From: a virus
Reading direction: 5' to 3' (one strand)
IMG/VR virus record: IMGVR_UViG_3300006735_000086
Coordinates: 1 to 37,034 of that record
Length of the DNA: 37,034 nt
The notes below the pieces were generated by a model, which saw only the letters and a list, made by a program, of their open reading frames with translations, was not told the DNA's origin and ran no database searches. Below are positions 8,901 to 17,771 of the stretch, one piece after another (within the stretch, counting starts at the first letter, position 1; every line of letters begins with the position of its first letter). The position numbers and the translations under genes are program-made.

Positions 8901-11900
8901 GTCCAGTTAGTTCTTTCAATTTATTTTGAACTGCGTCAGGGTCACTCATATCTAAGCCGAGCATGCTGCCTAATTCTGTGAAGTCTTTTTCACGTTCCTC
9001 ACTAGTTTGTCGTTGCAAAGAACTAGTTTGACCTAACTCGTCAGCGACTTGCTTGATACCCCTACTTTGGCTGTCTCTAGCAAAGCCTTCAGGGTCTTGT
9101 AATTCAAATAACCTACTTTGTAAAGTAGCAGATAAATCTGACAAAGTGATAAATCGTTCTTCTTCTTCTGTAATAGGTTCACTCGCACTCAATCTACTGT
9201 AAAGTAATCCGGGTGGTTGTTGCACAATTCCTTCTCTCACAGCGTCTTCTGATACGAATTGACCATCGGATTCTAGTCTATTTTTTCTTCTCTCATATTC
9301 TTCTTTGAGTTCTTGACGTTTATCTTCGTCATCTGTGCGACTCAAATTAGTTTCGTATTCTTCTTTTAAATTAGATAATTCCTGCTCAATATCAAATTTA
9401 GAAGAAGTTAGTTGCCTTCTCTTGATACTTTCCATATCTTCAGGGTTCGCTAAGGGGTGATGTTCAAGGTGCTCAGGTCGCCTACTCATTTCTCTAGTTA
9501 GCGGTTGTTTCAAAGGAGACATAGGCGGTCTAGCAAATCCCAAAAGATAAGATGTAAGTTTGTGATGGTGAGCATTTCTGTTCCGCTGACCCATTTCATC
9601 GAATCTACCCGCACCGCTAACGAAGGGATTATGGATACTCAACCCTATTGAATCTCGACCAATCATCTCAGCATGGGCTGCTTGTCTAGCCTCCTCATCG
9701 TAATTACCTGACTGGGTAGCACTGTTGTATTCACCAAATACTTTGTTTTTATGAGCGCTGTCAACCGTTCCGCTGTGTCTAGCCATATCGAGATTTTCAC
9801 CTGATGAACCCTTCTGACTTCTGCTAAAATTAACATTAGAAGGTCCCATATTTTTCAAAGAATCTTGAATGTCACCTCTAAAACTAACTTGGTCCATTTT
9901 ACCTTGCCCAGCAATCATATTGAACAAACCTAGTTCAGGTTGACCAAAAGGACCTAATAGAGAAGATAACCCTGAGTCCACTCTTTCTAACTGACTATCT
10001 AATCTAACCCTAGGCATTATGCTATTACCAGTTCTTGAGAAAAATAGACTATGCTCTTGTGCCCCATCCATTCTTCTTTTCAGAGGAATGTCATCAGTCG
10101 AAGTTTCTTCTTCCCCGTATTCCTCCCTCAACATTTCTTCACGAATTTTACTTCGTATCTGCTCCTCTCTCTCATCTATTTGTGCAGCGGATAAAAAGTC
10201 CTTCTCATCATCTAATTCTGCTTGCAGTTGCCTAGCAGTTTTTTCTTCAGTCTGTGCCCCCTCGTCAGAAGCGTAGTCCGGCTCAAACAATACGCTATGA
10301 TGATGTATCAAATCAAACAAATCATTAGGCATTTTACCTAATCCTCCTCCAGTATACATACTGTGCCAATAAGTAGCAAGTGTATTATCATCATCTGAGT
10401 AATCGTATTTGTCACCATTTATGTGATGACCATAATGCATGTAGCCATGGTTTTTACTCATTCTACCGGAGGCCGCTAGTTGCTTAGCAGCCTTGCCCCT
10501 ACTATCCATTATCTTGTCCACTTCTTCTTGAGAGAAAGGGGCGTTATCCTTTTTCCAGTATGAGCCCCATACCGGATGAGAGTTATCTTCAAAGATTTGA
10601 TTATTTTCATCTATACCAAGCATGAGTTTTAACGCATCATAAGAAACATGACTGTATCTACCACCGAATTTGCTTTTTTTATCTGCTTTAAATCTAGGAA
10701 CTGTATCGACATCGAAACTTCCATCTTCTAATTCTGTAAATGTAGGTATATCGCTAGCACTATATTGAGGAGGCGTTTGGTTAGGCATTTGGTCAAAGTA
10801 ATAATCTCTCATCATTTCATTCATGTAGGCAATGGCCCTTTCCATAGCAGAGCCAGTCTTACCGGGACTTCTATGTTCATCTAACGCAAGAGTATTGTGC
10901 GCTCTTTCTACTACCCGAACATCATCGGGCAATCCAATTGGTTCTTTTCTCAAACCCTGTCCGGGGTAGGCTGCGCCCCTAGTCCAAGAGTCGTAGAGTC
11001 CTGAAAACCTTTGAGCAAAGTTTCTTTTCGCTCTCGGTATGAAATCAGGATTTCCCGCCATATTGTGCCTGTTTAATTTGAAAGGTTGAGTAATATCAGA
11101 TGCACCGTATTCCTCAACATGGTCATAAAAGGACTTTCTTTCTTCAGGAGTAAGCCATTCTAATCCAAGCATGAAATCTAAGAATCCTAAATTTTCTTGC
11201 CAATCTCTTTTTACTTGGTCCATGTGAATTTTTTGCATCTCGTGTTCGATTTCATTATCGTCCATACCTTGCTGAGATAGTATTTGTTTTCTCTCATCAA
11301 TCCTGTCTGCGTTATCTCTTTCCCATTGATTGTAATGATGTTGATAAAGACTGTGATTGGTAAGGTAATCGTTACCCACTGTCCCTAACCTACCGAAATG
11401 ATGTTCATTTAGTAAAAAGTCATGCTCATTACTGTTAGTCCAGTCCTCCCAAGAGGATTCTTTGTGATGGTCTATTTGAGACTGCGATTCATCTATCGGA
11501 TTATCAGCAAGAAAAAAGTCACCTAAATGGTCAACAAACCTTTCTTGCACATCTCCAATGTAATTACTTGTAGCATGCGGGTCTTCAACCAAATCTCCGT
11601 CTTCCATATTCCACTTATGACCTGCTAAATTACCAGCACTTCCCGGCTCAGCATGCATAACTCGGTCTGTTTTGTAAGAAGGATTATCTGACAAAGCATC
11701 TCCTCTACTACCTAAATCAGTAGCCACATCAAACTGTGAAACTCCAGTTTCTCTAAGAGTTGAATCTTCTACCTCGTTACCTAAGTCGTATACTTGCGAA
11801 CCAGTAACTTCTTGCTCGTCCTGTTTAGCAATTATACTGCCAAACATTTTGATAAGAGTTTCATCATCTACGCTTAATTTATACCCCTTTCTTTCTGCAC

Positions 11901-12015
11901 TTATTGCAGACAAATAAAAATCAGCACCGGCATCTGCTTTCCCTATACCGTCGAATAGTGAATCTACGAAGGTTAAGCGATGCCTATCTAAGGTATCAAG
12001 TGGACCTTCTCGCAT
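5995..12015 (-). CDS. Giant head-region protein with inactive DNA-ligase-like domain (2006 aa)
   Basis: A protein of about 2006 aa between portal and protease genes. Start: an ATG with GGTGGTG upstream is preferred over two GTG codons 9 nt earlier. Most of it is polar, His/Asp/Glu/Gln-rich and helical or disordered. Residues about 1535-1720 follow an ATP-dependent DNA ligase: PLLQPMHRIF, then DWIVSHMPEGERG where motif I should be KxDGxR, then YYIFDVIEFAGKEVHDVPLD (motif IIIa-like), then ENILLRDAKSVYMAGEMRHP and KWVMLKPGRD where motifs IV (EGxVLK) and V (WxKxK) should be. An OB-like segment follows. The nucleotidyl lysine is Met and motif IV lysine is Arg, so it should not ligate. A role inside the capsid or bound to DNA is inferred. 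Confidence 0.75.
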   Translation of the reverse strand: MREGPLDTLDRHRLTFVDSLFDGIGKADAGADFYLSAISAERKGYKLSVDDETLIKMFGSIIAKQDEQEVTGSQVYDLGNEVEDSTLRETGVSQFDVATDLGSRGDALSDNPSYKTDRVMHAEPGSAGNLAGHKWNMEDGDLVEDPHATSNYIGDVQERFVDHLGDFFLADNPIDESQSQIDHHKESSWEDWTNSNEHDFLLNEHHFGRLGTVGNDYLTNHSLYQHHYNQWERDNADRIDERKQILSQQGMDDNEIEHEMQKIHMDQVKRDWQENLGFLDFMLGLEWLTPEERKSFYDHVEEYGASDITQPFKLNRHNMAGNPDFIPRAKRNFAQRFSGLYDSWTRGAAYPGQGLRKEPIGLPDDVRVVERAHNTLALDEHRSPGKTGSAMERAIAYMNEMMRDYYFDQMPNQTPPQYSASDIPTFTELEDGSFDVDTVPRFKADKKSKFGGRYSHVSYDALKLMLGIDENNQIFEDNSHPVWGSYWKKDNAPFSQEEVDKIMDSRGKAAKQLAASGRMSKNHGYMHYGHHINGDKYDYSDDDNTLATYWHSMYTGGGLGKMPNDLFDLIHHHSVLFEPDYASDEGAQTEEKTARQLQAELDDEKDFLSAAQIDEREEQIRSKIREEMLREEYGEEETSTDDIPLKRRMDGAQEHSLFFSRTGNSIMPRVRLDSQLERVDSGLSSLLGPFGQPELGLFNMIAGQGKMDQVSFRGDIQDSLKNMGPSNVNFSRSQKGSSGENLDMARHSGTVDSAHKNKVFGEYNSATQSGNYDEEARQAAHAEMIGRDSIGLSIHNPFVSGAGRFDEMGQRNRNAHHHKLTSYLLGFARPPMSPLKQPLTREMSRRPEHLEHHPLANPEDMESIKRRQLTSSKFDIEQELSNLKEEYETNLSRTDDEDKRQELKEEYERRKNRLESDGQFVSEDAVREGIVQQPPGLLYSRLSASEPITEEEERFITLSDLSATLQSRLFELQDPEGFARDSQSRGIKQVADELGQTSSLQRQTSEEREKDFTELGSMLGLDMSDPDAVQNKLKELTGQLSELEPALNRLGGGLGMVGMRRLPKHQDAYVSRFRDKLHADTLAIRDAAIHLVENEIDPNILSEILNSNLPIETVAANVRMLARMANEYLHKAPHQDHGIHTLGHGEHNEEGDSAQQALGQIRTDLNNHDNSLTPSDNLSLIQASQSDSPQEKQALLSQLADKLGIDKDDPRQIDTLARLADEHMLDAIKQNGTGYSPPIMTIRQYYQQQYPDFNIEEALTSLGRFRSREKGLELFNNLKRLESSLSQSPEKYGVKLHTANNSDDREIGPEKTLRRKGKIGDNEYTVKPTKAGGKSSVKNESQVFRAKQMLDSILVGMPEVEEIDTSVTRRGMGRVPVDRFGPNSHSVHSLYDSAGFRHEQGDLFRPNFNFKINPRGKVKLELVDPMNNPQKLLQPLESFWEAALSDKSKLFPPEWLEMLRNPEHAIARESLNNPFRFAAQRKPNSIDATRNQDAHSTTKSEIGLADLTNPDIIRKELGSKVPLLQPMHRIFNISDLEHLRGFTGDWIVSHMPEGERGFVEKKDDEVSSKSFDLSDDDKDNFKEVTDEDFNADVIKLEDGYYIFDVIEFAGKEVHDVPLDDRIKILRGGMEGVENVHLPSASDTRLSDDIGLKSVVKDLQKEHENILLRDAKSVYMAGEMRHPKWVMLKPGRDVVLRVLEKRGSGPYTYRLGTGPITQDDKIGDRAVQSDGETYMDLGAAFNSPDKYNVGDHVRVNVANVSKVESAEDDTIYTLTGSEIEGEAEGEGLVSQETLGMLAKSDNIQWLCEVHRAKSGIRVVMPQGDVVYKATESLGAWTVHSPLASNNYLIRLSESQRVYWSPIAGALLKADLEVKEEVHESKGDGKPLIPPKKIQDAQWWRKKKKQKILVKGLTLIDKFMKSGVGAVGQSSTGAMGLGIGYATPIESPMGPTNLHDEKTMPDYDNRKRPGEDSPIEPDTEEKDEDKRMTVPTEGGELEITEDKAILHT

Positions 12016-12031
12016 TAACACCACCAGCCGT

Positions 12032-12424
12032 TTAATTCAGACGGCTGGACAATCGGTCTAGTGACTTCTTTACATCGGTCATGGTCGGACCGTCGCCACC
12101 CTTGAAGTTTTCAAGAGCACCTGTCGTGCTAAACGCAGTAGGATAGTAAGGAGATTCTCTAGTCAAAACGTCGCTGTTTTCAGATATTGCTCCTTTGTTG
12201 GCAATGTCCTCTACATTTGGAACTGTATTGTTTGTATAGTAAAATGTGTTAGGAACTTGACCAACTGCTGTTTCAAATCGATAGTGACCTACGTCAGAGC
12301 CTTCTTTTTGACTAGTATAGTCAGGCATACTACCTTCTTTCTTTGCTATCCTTGCTTCTAAATCTTTAGCCGCTTTCAACAATTCATACGCTTGGTCGTT
12401 TGCTAATTCAAATCTTGGCCTCAT
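12032..12424 (-). CDS. Hypothetical protein with AYxLLK tag-like N-terminus (130 aa)
   Basis: The start ATG is preceded by GGAGTGAT. The N-terminus ANDQAYELLKAAKDLEARIAKK is an amphipathic helix that fits the recurring A-[aromatic]-x-x-L-L-K peptide of this genome, followed by a Thr/Asn-rich middle and a second helix at the C-terminus (MTDVKKSLDRLSSRLN). No family is recognised. It lies 7-16 nt from the giant gene and is probably a small head component. Confidence 0.6.
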   Translation of the reverse strand: MRPRFELANDQAYELLKAAKDLEARIAKKEGSMPDYTSQKEGSDVGHYRFETAVGQVPNTFYYTNNTVPNVEDIANKGAISENSDVLTRESPYYPTAFSTTGALENFKGGDGPTMTDVKKSLDRLSSRLN

Positions 12425-12428
12425 AATA

Positions 12429-12800
12429 TCACTCCATTCCTATTTGATTCCCTATCGCACCATTTTGCTTGGCTTCTTCGGCCAAAGCGTGAATATCAGC
12501 CCACTCCATTTTGTGGAAATCTGCGTTGCTAGTAGGCACGTCTATTATCTCTCCACCTTCACCTTTTAGTATAAAATCGTCTACATCTCCCCTAAAGCCA
12601 TCTACTGTTACGTCCGATGGCATCTGAGTGGTTATAGATACGAAACCTGCTTTTTTCAAAAGTGCCGCAGGATTCTGAATCATTTTTTTAAGTTGTTGAT
12701 TCTCAGCCTTCAGTGTTTGGATACCCGCATCCATAACTTCCATTTTAGTAATCAAAGCACCCATAAGGCGCTCTGCGACATTCTCCCCCTCATCGCTCAC
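12429..12800 (-). CDS. Coiled-coil protein with scaffold-like C-terminal motif (123 aa)
   Basis: Starts at GTG, with AGGTGA 6-7 nt upstream and no suitable in-frame ATG. Residues about 8-42 form a coiled coil (MGALITKMEVMDAGIQTLKA then ENQQLKKMI). A short beta-like region follows (GFVSITTQMPSDVTVDGF). Near the C-terminus FHKMEWADIHALAEEAKQN closely resembles the scaffold's last residues, NMSWDDVHSLAGSVWNN. A shared docking site on capsid or portal is a reasonable inference. It could be a minor scaffold or portal-associated protein. Confidence 0.65.
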   Translation of the reverse strand: MSDEGENVAERLMGALITKMEVMDAGIQTLKAENQQLKKMIQNPAALLKKAGFVSITTQMPSDVTVDGFRGDVDDFILKGEGGEIIDVPTSNADFHKMEWADIHALAEEAKQNGAIGNQIGME

Positions 12801-12809
12801 GTAATCACC

Positions 12810-13151
12810 TCACAATGTTCTATTAGATAGTCGCCTGTTGATATTACCAAACCTAGAAGTGCGAATGGTTCCCGGTAGAACATTTGTTGTGGTTTCGTGA
12901 ACGCTTTGAACTTCTGTCATTTTCATAACAGGAACTCCACCGGCGAATCGGTCGTTGACTCCCAAAACATGGTCTTCTTTGACGACAGCGCTTTCTATGT
13001 CGTTACTTAGGTAATCAGCATACTTCATTACTTCAGCAATGTGATTGCGAGCAGACATACCGTCGTTTGATTCTAGTGCCTTGTAAAACCCGTCTACATG
13101 CGTCCTCAATTTACGAGCCATAGGGTCTAATTTTTTCAGGTCCATAGTCAT
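12810..13151 (-). CDS. Hypothetical helical protein downstream of portal (113 aa)
   Basis: Start chosen at the ATG giving MTMDLKKLDPMARK, which has GAGGTG 7 nt upstream. A longer frame would need a TTG inside the portal stop. Residues 1-75 are helical (MARKLRTHVDGFYKALES, NHIAEVMKYADYLSNDIES) and the C-terminus is Arg/Asn/Thr-rich (RFGNINRRLSNRTL). It lies immediately after the portal gene and ends 9 nt before the next start. No family is recognised; a portal accessory or minor scaffold role is possible. Confidence 0.6.
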   Translation of the reverse strand: MTMDLKKLDPMARKLRTHVDGFYKALESNDGMSARNHIAEVMKYADYLSNDIESAVVKEDHVLGVNDRFAGGVPVMKMTEVQSVHETTTNVLPGTIRTSRFGNINRRLSNRTL

Positions 13152-13180
13152 CCCAACACACCTCATAACTTTAATGTTCC

Positions 13181-14947
13181 TCAAGCACCCCTTGGATTTC
13201 TCGCATTAACTACACTTTGTGCTGCTTGCTGGACACCACTAGGCTGAGGGCCTCTTTGTTGGACGCTAGAAAAAGGCGCACCCGCCCCCATACTGGTTCT
13301 ATTTTGAGGGCTAGCAGGGCCTCTATTCCTTAGTCCCATCCCCTCTCCTCCGGGTTGACCCATACCCATTTGCGATTGCCTTGCTAACTGAGCGGCCCCT
13401 TGAGGTGAAATATTTCGACTAGGGAGAGCGCCGGGAGTTCCCATGCCTCCTCCCATTTGCATACCTCCCATAGGCATTCCGCCCGGAGGCATTCTACCTT
13501 GCTGTGGACCAGCAGGAGGTTGTTGGCCCGGCTCAGGTTGCTTGTAAATGAAACGTATGTCTCGATTCGCATCCTCTGTTAAGTTAGGTTGGTAGCCCAT
13601 CATCATCATACGTTGTGCTATATTTACTTCCATTTCATCACGGCGTAAACGAGTAACCTCGTCTTCTTCTTCGTTTGGATATAGAGTGATTTGCCAATCT
13701 GTAATATCCATTTGCTCTGATAATCTTGGGAACAAGTGGTCTTTGTATACTTTATGTCCGAACTCAACTGCTCTGTTAGTAACGAGTATCTGCATACCTT
13801 CATTGTTGAGTCCACCGGATTTACCAGTGTCCATCATAAATACATTAGATACACCATAGAAGGCTGCTATACGTTGCCTCATTTCATCTCTCGCAGGTAT
13901 ATACTGCATTTCCTCTAGGCTGTCCATTAGTTTGACCCAGTTAATGCCACCACGACCAGTGCTGGATTCAACACCAATCTTAGGAATGTAGTGTGGGTCA
14001 CGCTCTAATTTTTCATCAGTAGCCTTGAAGAAAGATTTCATTGACTCAAGATTGTCAGTGCTCACACTCAATATACCTCTAGGTATTCTACGCTTTGAGT
14101 AAGCAGTATACATGTAGTTGTCCATAGCGGTCAACGTCATAGCCTGTCGCCAAAGTGTAGATACGGGACTGCGCCCATATAATTTAGATGGTTGGTATTT
14201 ACTGACGTGTATTACTTCTCCTTTCAAATAATATTGAGTCTTTCCACTACCGGCTGTGTTTACGTGATGAACATCTTCCATCTCACCACCGCATATTTCG
14301 CAATATTTTTCTTGCTCGGAGTAAGACTTTACTTGACTACGATGGATAGGGCAAACTCTGAAACGGCCCCCTCTAACCCCACGCTTGTCTGCTATTATCC
14401 TCATAAAAATGGGGTCGCCTCTCACTATCTCTTTTACACGATAAAATGATACTTCGTTTGTCTCAGGGTCTATGTAATATTCTTTAATAAGAATTAAGAA
14501 AGCATCATCAGTTATATTCAAGTCATACTCAATTTCACGCAAGACATCCATGAATGTTTGCTCCATGGAGTTGCGCTGTTCCAACAGCCACCTGCCGTAA
14601 ACAAGTTGGTCCGGGTCAGGGTCACGAACGTCACCACTACACTCAACGCAAGTTTCAACATCGTGTTGGTATTCTTTATCACAATCTGTGCATTTCTTAT
14701 GAAACTTCTTTTCCCAATAATATCCCCTTCTGAATATTTCTTGTTGTAGAGTAGTGAGCACTGTTCTTAAAATTAAATTTTCATTAGCCACTGCATATAG
14801 CGCTGGTATGGTAATTCCTTGAACTAATACTGGCTCTTGTATACCAGTAGTCCAAAGTGGCATTTGAGGTTCAGGAGTGGCTCGTCTACGGAATGGACTA
14901 GCGATAGTCTCTAACAGTCTACCTACCCTTCCTTTTTTCTCTGCCAT
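13181..14947 (-). CDS. Portal protein with two zinc-binding inserts
   Basis: A 588-aa portal; start at MAEKKGRVG, after GGAGGGAT, overlapping the upstream stop by one base (TGATG). The body matches phage portals: VANENLILRTVLTTLQQEIF near residue 55, KYQPSKLYGRSPVSTLWRQA (250-269) and, later, FYGVSNVFMMDTGKSGGLNN in the wing/stem region. Two metal-site insertions are visible: C86/C89/C100/C103 (CTDC...CVEC) and C199/H202/C216/C219 (CPIH...CEIC). The last 120 residues are Gly/Pro/Met/Gln-rich and probably disordered. It forms the dodecameric channel through which terminase packages DNA. Confidence 0.88.
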   Translation of the reverse strand: MAEKKGRVGRLLETIASPFRRRATPEPQMPLWTTGIQEPVLVQGITIPALYAVANENLILRTVLTTLQQEIFRRGYYWEKKFHKKCTDCDKEYQHDVETCVECSGDVRDPDPDQLVYGRWLLEQRNSMEQTFMDVLREIEYDLNITDDAFLILIKEYYIDPETNEVSFYRVKEIVRGDPIFMRIIADKRGVRGGRFRVCPIHRSQVKSYSEQEKYCEICGGEMEDVHHVNTAGSGKTQYYLKGEVIHVSKYQPSKLYGRSPVSTLWRQAMTLTAMDNYMYTAYSKRRIPRGILSVSTDNLESMKSFFKATDEKLERDPHYIPKIGVESSTGRGGINWVKLMDSLEEMQYIPARDEMRQRIAAFYGVSNVFMMDTGKSGGLNNEGMQILVTNRAVEFGHKVYKDHLFPRLSEQMDITDWQITLYPNEEEDEVTRLRRDEMEVNIAQRMMMMGYQPNLTEDANRDIRFIYKQPEPGQQPPAGPQQGRMPPGGMPMGGMQMGGGMGTPGALPSRNISPQGAAQLARQSQMGMGQPGGEGMGLRNRGPASPQNRTSMGAGAPFSSVQQRGPQPSGVQQAAQSVVNARNPRGA

Positions 14948-16254
14948 CACAATCCCTCCGCCCAACTTATCACAGTATCTTTGTCTACTCCCCACTGACG
15001 CAAAGAGTCCTCACCTTTGGTAGTTCCGTCTCTATTAGAAAATTGCACAAAGCGCTTTAATTGAGTTTTTCTTACTGGGTCGCTTTCTTCGATATATGCC
15101 AAAACTGCCTTCGCTTGCATGTTTTTCATCCTTAAATGAGGGGTTAGGTTATTCAATAGTTTATTCAAATCATCTTTGGCATAAAAAGTAACCCTATGCT
15201 GGCTTTTCTGACTATTTGAAAATATCTTTTGGTCTAATTGCAAAACCCCTGCACCTATATTTTTATGCAATTCTTCGCAATGCATACGACCTCTGTCACC
15301 TGTTGCTAAAAATCCCGCTCTTGGCTCACCTCTTTCAGTTATAGTAATGTAACCATCGGCATCAAGAAACCCTGCCGCATAAGCCCAATTGTCTTTGATT
15401 ATAAGACCATCACGGCCCATATACACATACTCGCCTTTTCTGTGCCCTTTTATGATATTGATTTCTTCACCATACATATTCAACAAGCCTGACAACCTAT
15501 TAGAGTTCAGTCTTTTAACTCCTTTTTCAATCAAGTTACTAGCGATAGCCCTCGCAGACATGGCACCTTTTTGTTTGAGTTCTTCTTTTGACAAATTTAA
15601 CCACTTCTGTTGTTCTTTTGATATATTATCAAATTGGTGAAGGGCGCTTCTCCACATAGACCTAGCGTCTTTTTTCAACTGCATAGCATTGACCCATGCG
15701 TTCTTTTCTTCTTCACCCCAAACGTCTTCAAATTCGTCTAACTTAACTAACGCATCCTCTGCACTGTTCCAAAGATTACATGCTCTAATCAAACTAGACT
15801 TCCTAGCATCACCGAATAATCTTAACGACCTCAAATCTTTGTCAGATAATCCCATCTTACGCATAGAGTCTTTGTAACTGTCTCCCCAAGAAAGCAGTGC
15901 TAAAGTAGCATCTACTTCAGAACTCTTTAACGCTCTTACATTTGATATGATATTGTCTATTTCTTCCTTATCTTCTTTGAATATCCTACGTGCTTTCCTC
16001 AAATCTCTGATAATACTGTTAGCACTTTTGCCTATTTTATCCTCAAACCAGCCCTCGCCAGTGGGAGCAAACGGCATGTATTGAATCTTAGGAGTGTTTT
16101 CTTTAGTAACAATCACGCTTTGAGAGGCAATTGATTTAGCAATGTTTTCGTCTACTAAAGGATGACTTACTAGACTTGATGCTATTATATTCAATATATC
16201 GTGACCCATTTCGATATGAGTCCCTGAATCCCCAACACTCAAACTTGACCACAT
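14947..16254 (-). CDS. Virion-region protein fused to LAGLIDADG endonuclease domain (435 aa)
   Basis: Starts at MWSSLSVG with GGAG 6 nt upstream. Residues 1-270 are helical and charged with no recognised family. Residues about 288-400 are a LAGLIDADG homing-endonuclease domain: YAAGFLDADGYITITERG carries the signature (292-301), and LNNLTPHLRMKNMQAKAVLAYIEES matches the usual 'PyLxxKxxQA' helix. One signature copy implies a dimeric enzyme. The last 40 residues are polar. The gene fills the slot between terminase and portal and overlaps the portal start by one base, so it is not a free-standing intruder. It is not an intein, as no extein follows. Whether it cuts DNA is unknown. Confidence 0.78.
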   Translation of the reverse strand: MWSSLSVGDSGTHIEMGHDILNIIASSLVSHPLVDENIAKSIASQSVIVTKENTPKIQYMPFAPTGEGWFEDKIGKSANSIIRDLRKARRIFKEDKEEIDNIISNVRALKSSEVDATLALLSWGDSYKDSMRKMGLSDKDLRSLRLFGDARKSSLIRACNLWNSAEDALVKLDEFEDVWGEEEKNAWVNAMQLKKDARSMWRSALHQFDNISKEQQKWLNLSKEELKQKGAMSARAIASNLIEKGVKRLNSNRLSGLLNMYGEEINIIKGHRKGEYVYMGRDGLIIKDNWAYAAGFLDADGYITITERGEPRAGFLATGDRGRMHCEELHKNIGAGVLQLDQKIFSNSQKSQHRVTFYAKDDLNKLLNNLTPHLRMKNMQAKAVLAYIEESDPVRKTQLKRFVQFSNRDGTTKGEDSLRQWGVDKDTVISWAEGL

Positions 16255-16283
16255 AATAATCTCCAATTTTTGGTGTCATATAA

Positions 16284-17771
16284 TTATATCGTAAACCACC
16301 TTGCACCAGCAACGTGCCTTTGAGATACATCTCCAAACCAATCATCGAATCCGTTAAGGTAATCATCTAGTAATACTATGCTACCTTTGAACTCTTTAGT
16401 CGCCCAGTTAGCCAAAGCCAAAGCCATAGCCAAGTCATCATGGGAGCCTACTGACTCTAACCTACCATTCTTTTGCATTCCAAATCTGCTAAGTTGGGTT
16501 TCAAGCGCTCTTGTAAACTCTTTGCTTCTTTCATCTCCCCAAGGTGTTTTCATTTGACCTTGTTCAAACGCTAAAAGTAAACTCATAAACATAGACTCCT
16601 TCTTTTGTCGAGTAGTCATAAATGTCTTAATTGGTATATCTTCTTTCATTTCTTTCAATTCTGCTTCAAACATACGTTGGAAATTATTACCTTCAAGTTC
16701 AATAAGGTCAGGTTGGAATCTACTATTGAGCATAATGATTTGTCTTTTCTGAGCCATACTGTTCAGACCTTTTTGATTGACAACGTGTATCAACTGTTTT
16801 TCATCTGTGTCAGGTAACATTCTGATTACCGCCATAGCAGTGTAGTCAGCGTTCGCATCCGAAGCAATAGCAGGGTCCCAACCTACAAAGTGTTGGCCGA
16901 ATATTCCGTTAGGGTCGCCATTTTCATCAAATTCTTGCTCGGCCTTATCAAGTAAAATCAACTCTTTGTCCCTTGCCTTTTCAAGAAGTGACATTGGAAA
17001 CATACTTGACATATCGTGAATAGGCTCACAAAGATATTCACGAGCGAATTTGATTGCAGGCATAGATTCTTCACGAACTTTCAATGCATCTAGCGGCCAT
17101 CTGCCGGGCCAAAGCGGTTCGCCATTAGGTAAAATAGCAGGATAAGTCTCTACCGTGAAGGTATCTTTATCTTCTAATTCAGCATACAGGTCGTTATAAC
17201 TGAAAGGAGTGCCTACCATCATTAATCGACCCGTGTGATGCAGAACAGGAAGCAAGACAGTATAGAACCAATCAGCCGCTCTTGCTAATTCTGAAGTAGT
17301 GGTTCCCCAAAGAATATCGTCACATACTACAACGTCAGGGTGGAAACCACGAGTAGCACCACCAACAGACTTTGCCATTATACGAGAGCCGTTAGTAAAT
17401 TCAAAGTAAGACTTAGCCCAAGGTTTACCCTGCGGTTTCAATCCTTTGAGGATGTCAGTCGTTTCTATATTGTTGCGAATAAACCTCATGTGTTCAAGCG
17501 TTTGTTCAAGAGAGTGACTAAACACCATGATGTGAGTATTAGGATTGAAAGCACCTAACCACAACGCATACGACATAAAGAAAACAGATTTACCGTGGTC
17601 ACGACTTGCTTTGACACAATAGTATCTATTTCCATTCAATCCATCAAGCCACTGTTTGTGGTGGTCTGAGAAATCAAAACCTAAAATGTCAGTGAAGAAA
17701 TACTCAAATGACTTCTTGGACATTTCCATATCCATTTCAAGTATGAGTTTGTTAACATCGGACGACCTCAT
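16284..17771 (-). CDS. Terminase large subunit
   Basis: A 495-aa DNA-packaging motor and nuclease. The ATPase part has a terminase-type Walker A, ASRDHGKS (55-62), Walker B VVVCDDI (147-153) and a coupling motif MVGTPF (185-190). The nuclease part starts with FVGWDPAIASD, supplying the first metal-binding Asp (D299), with a further acidic pair in GSHDDLAMALALANW near the C-terminus. Length and order are standard. The ATG overlaps the stop of the upstream gene (TGATG); a GTG one codon earlier is less likely. It works with the portal at 13181 and probably with the zinc-helix protein at 22669 as small subunit. Confidence 0.95.
   Translation of the reverse strand: MRSSDVNKLILEMDMEMSKKSFEYFFTDILGFDFSDHHKQWLDGLNGNRYYCVKASRDHGKSVFFMSYALWLGAFNPNTHIMVFSHSLEQTLEHMRFIRNNIETTDILKGLKPQGKPWAKSYFEFTNGSRIMAKSVGGATRGFHPDVVVCDDILWGTTTSELARAADWFYTVLLPVLHHTGRLMMVGTPFSYNDLYAELEDKDTFTVETYPAILPNGEPLWPGRWPLDALKVREESMPAIKFAREYLCEPIHDMSSMFPMSLLEKARDKELILLDKAEQEFDENGDPNGIFGQHFVGWDPAIASDANADYTAMAVIRMLPDTDEKQLIHVVNQKGLNSMAQKRQIIMLNSRFQPDLIELEGNNFQRMFEAELKEMKEDIPIKTFMTTRQKKESMFMSLLLAFEQGQMKTPWGDERSKEFTRALETQLSRFGMQKNGRLESVGSHDDLAMALALANWATKEFKGSIVLLDDYLNGFDDWFGDVSQRHVAGARWFTI

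Noticed and set aside
13384-13815. Two minus-strand frames inside the portal gene
   Set aside because: They are alternative readings of the portal coding sequence with no independent start signals.
15900-16254. Possibility that the LAGLIDADG gene is an intein
   Set aside because: The endonuclease domain is C-terminal, no terminal His-Asn plus nucleophile is seen, and no downstream extein follows; terminase and portal are uninterrupted.
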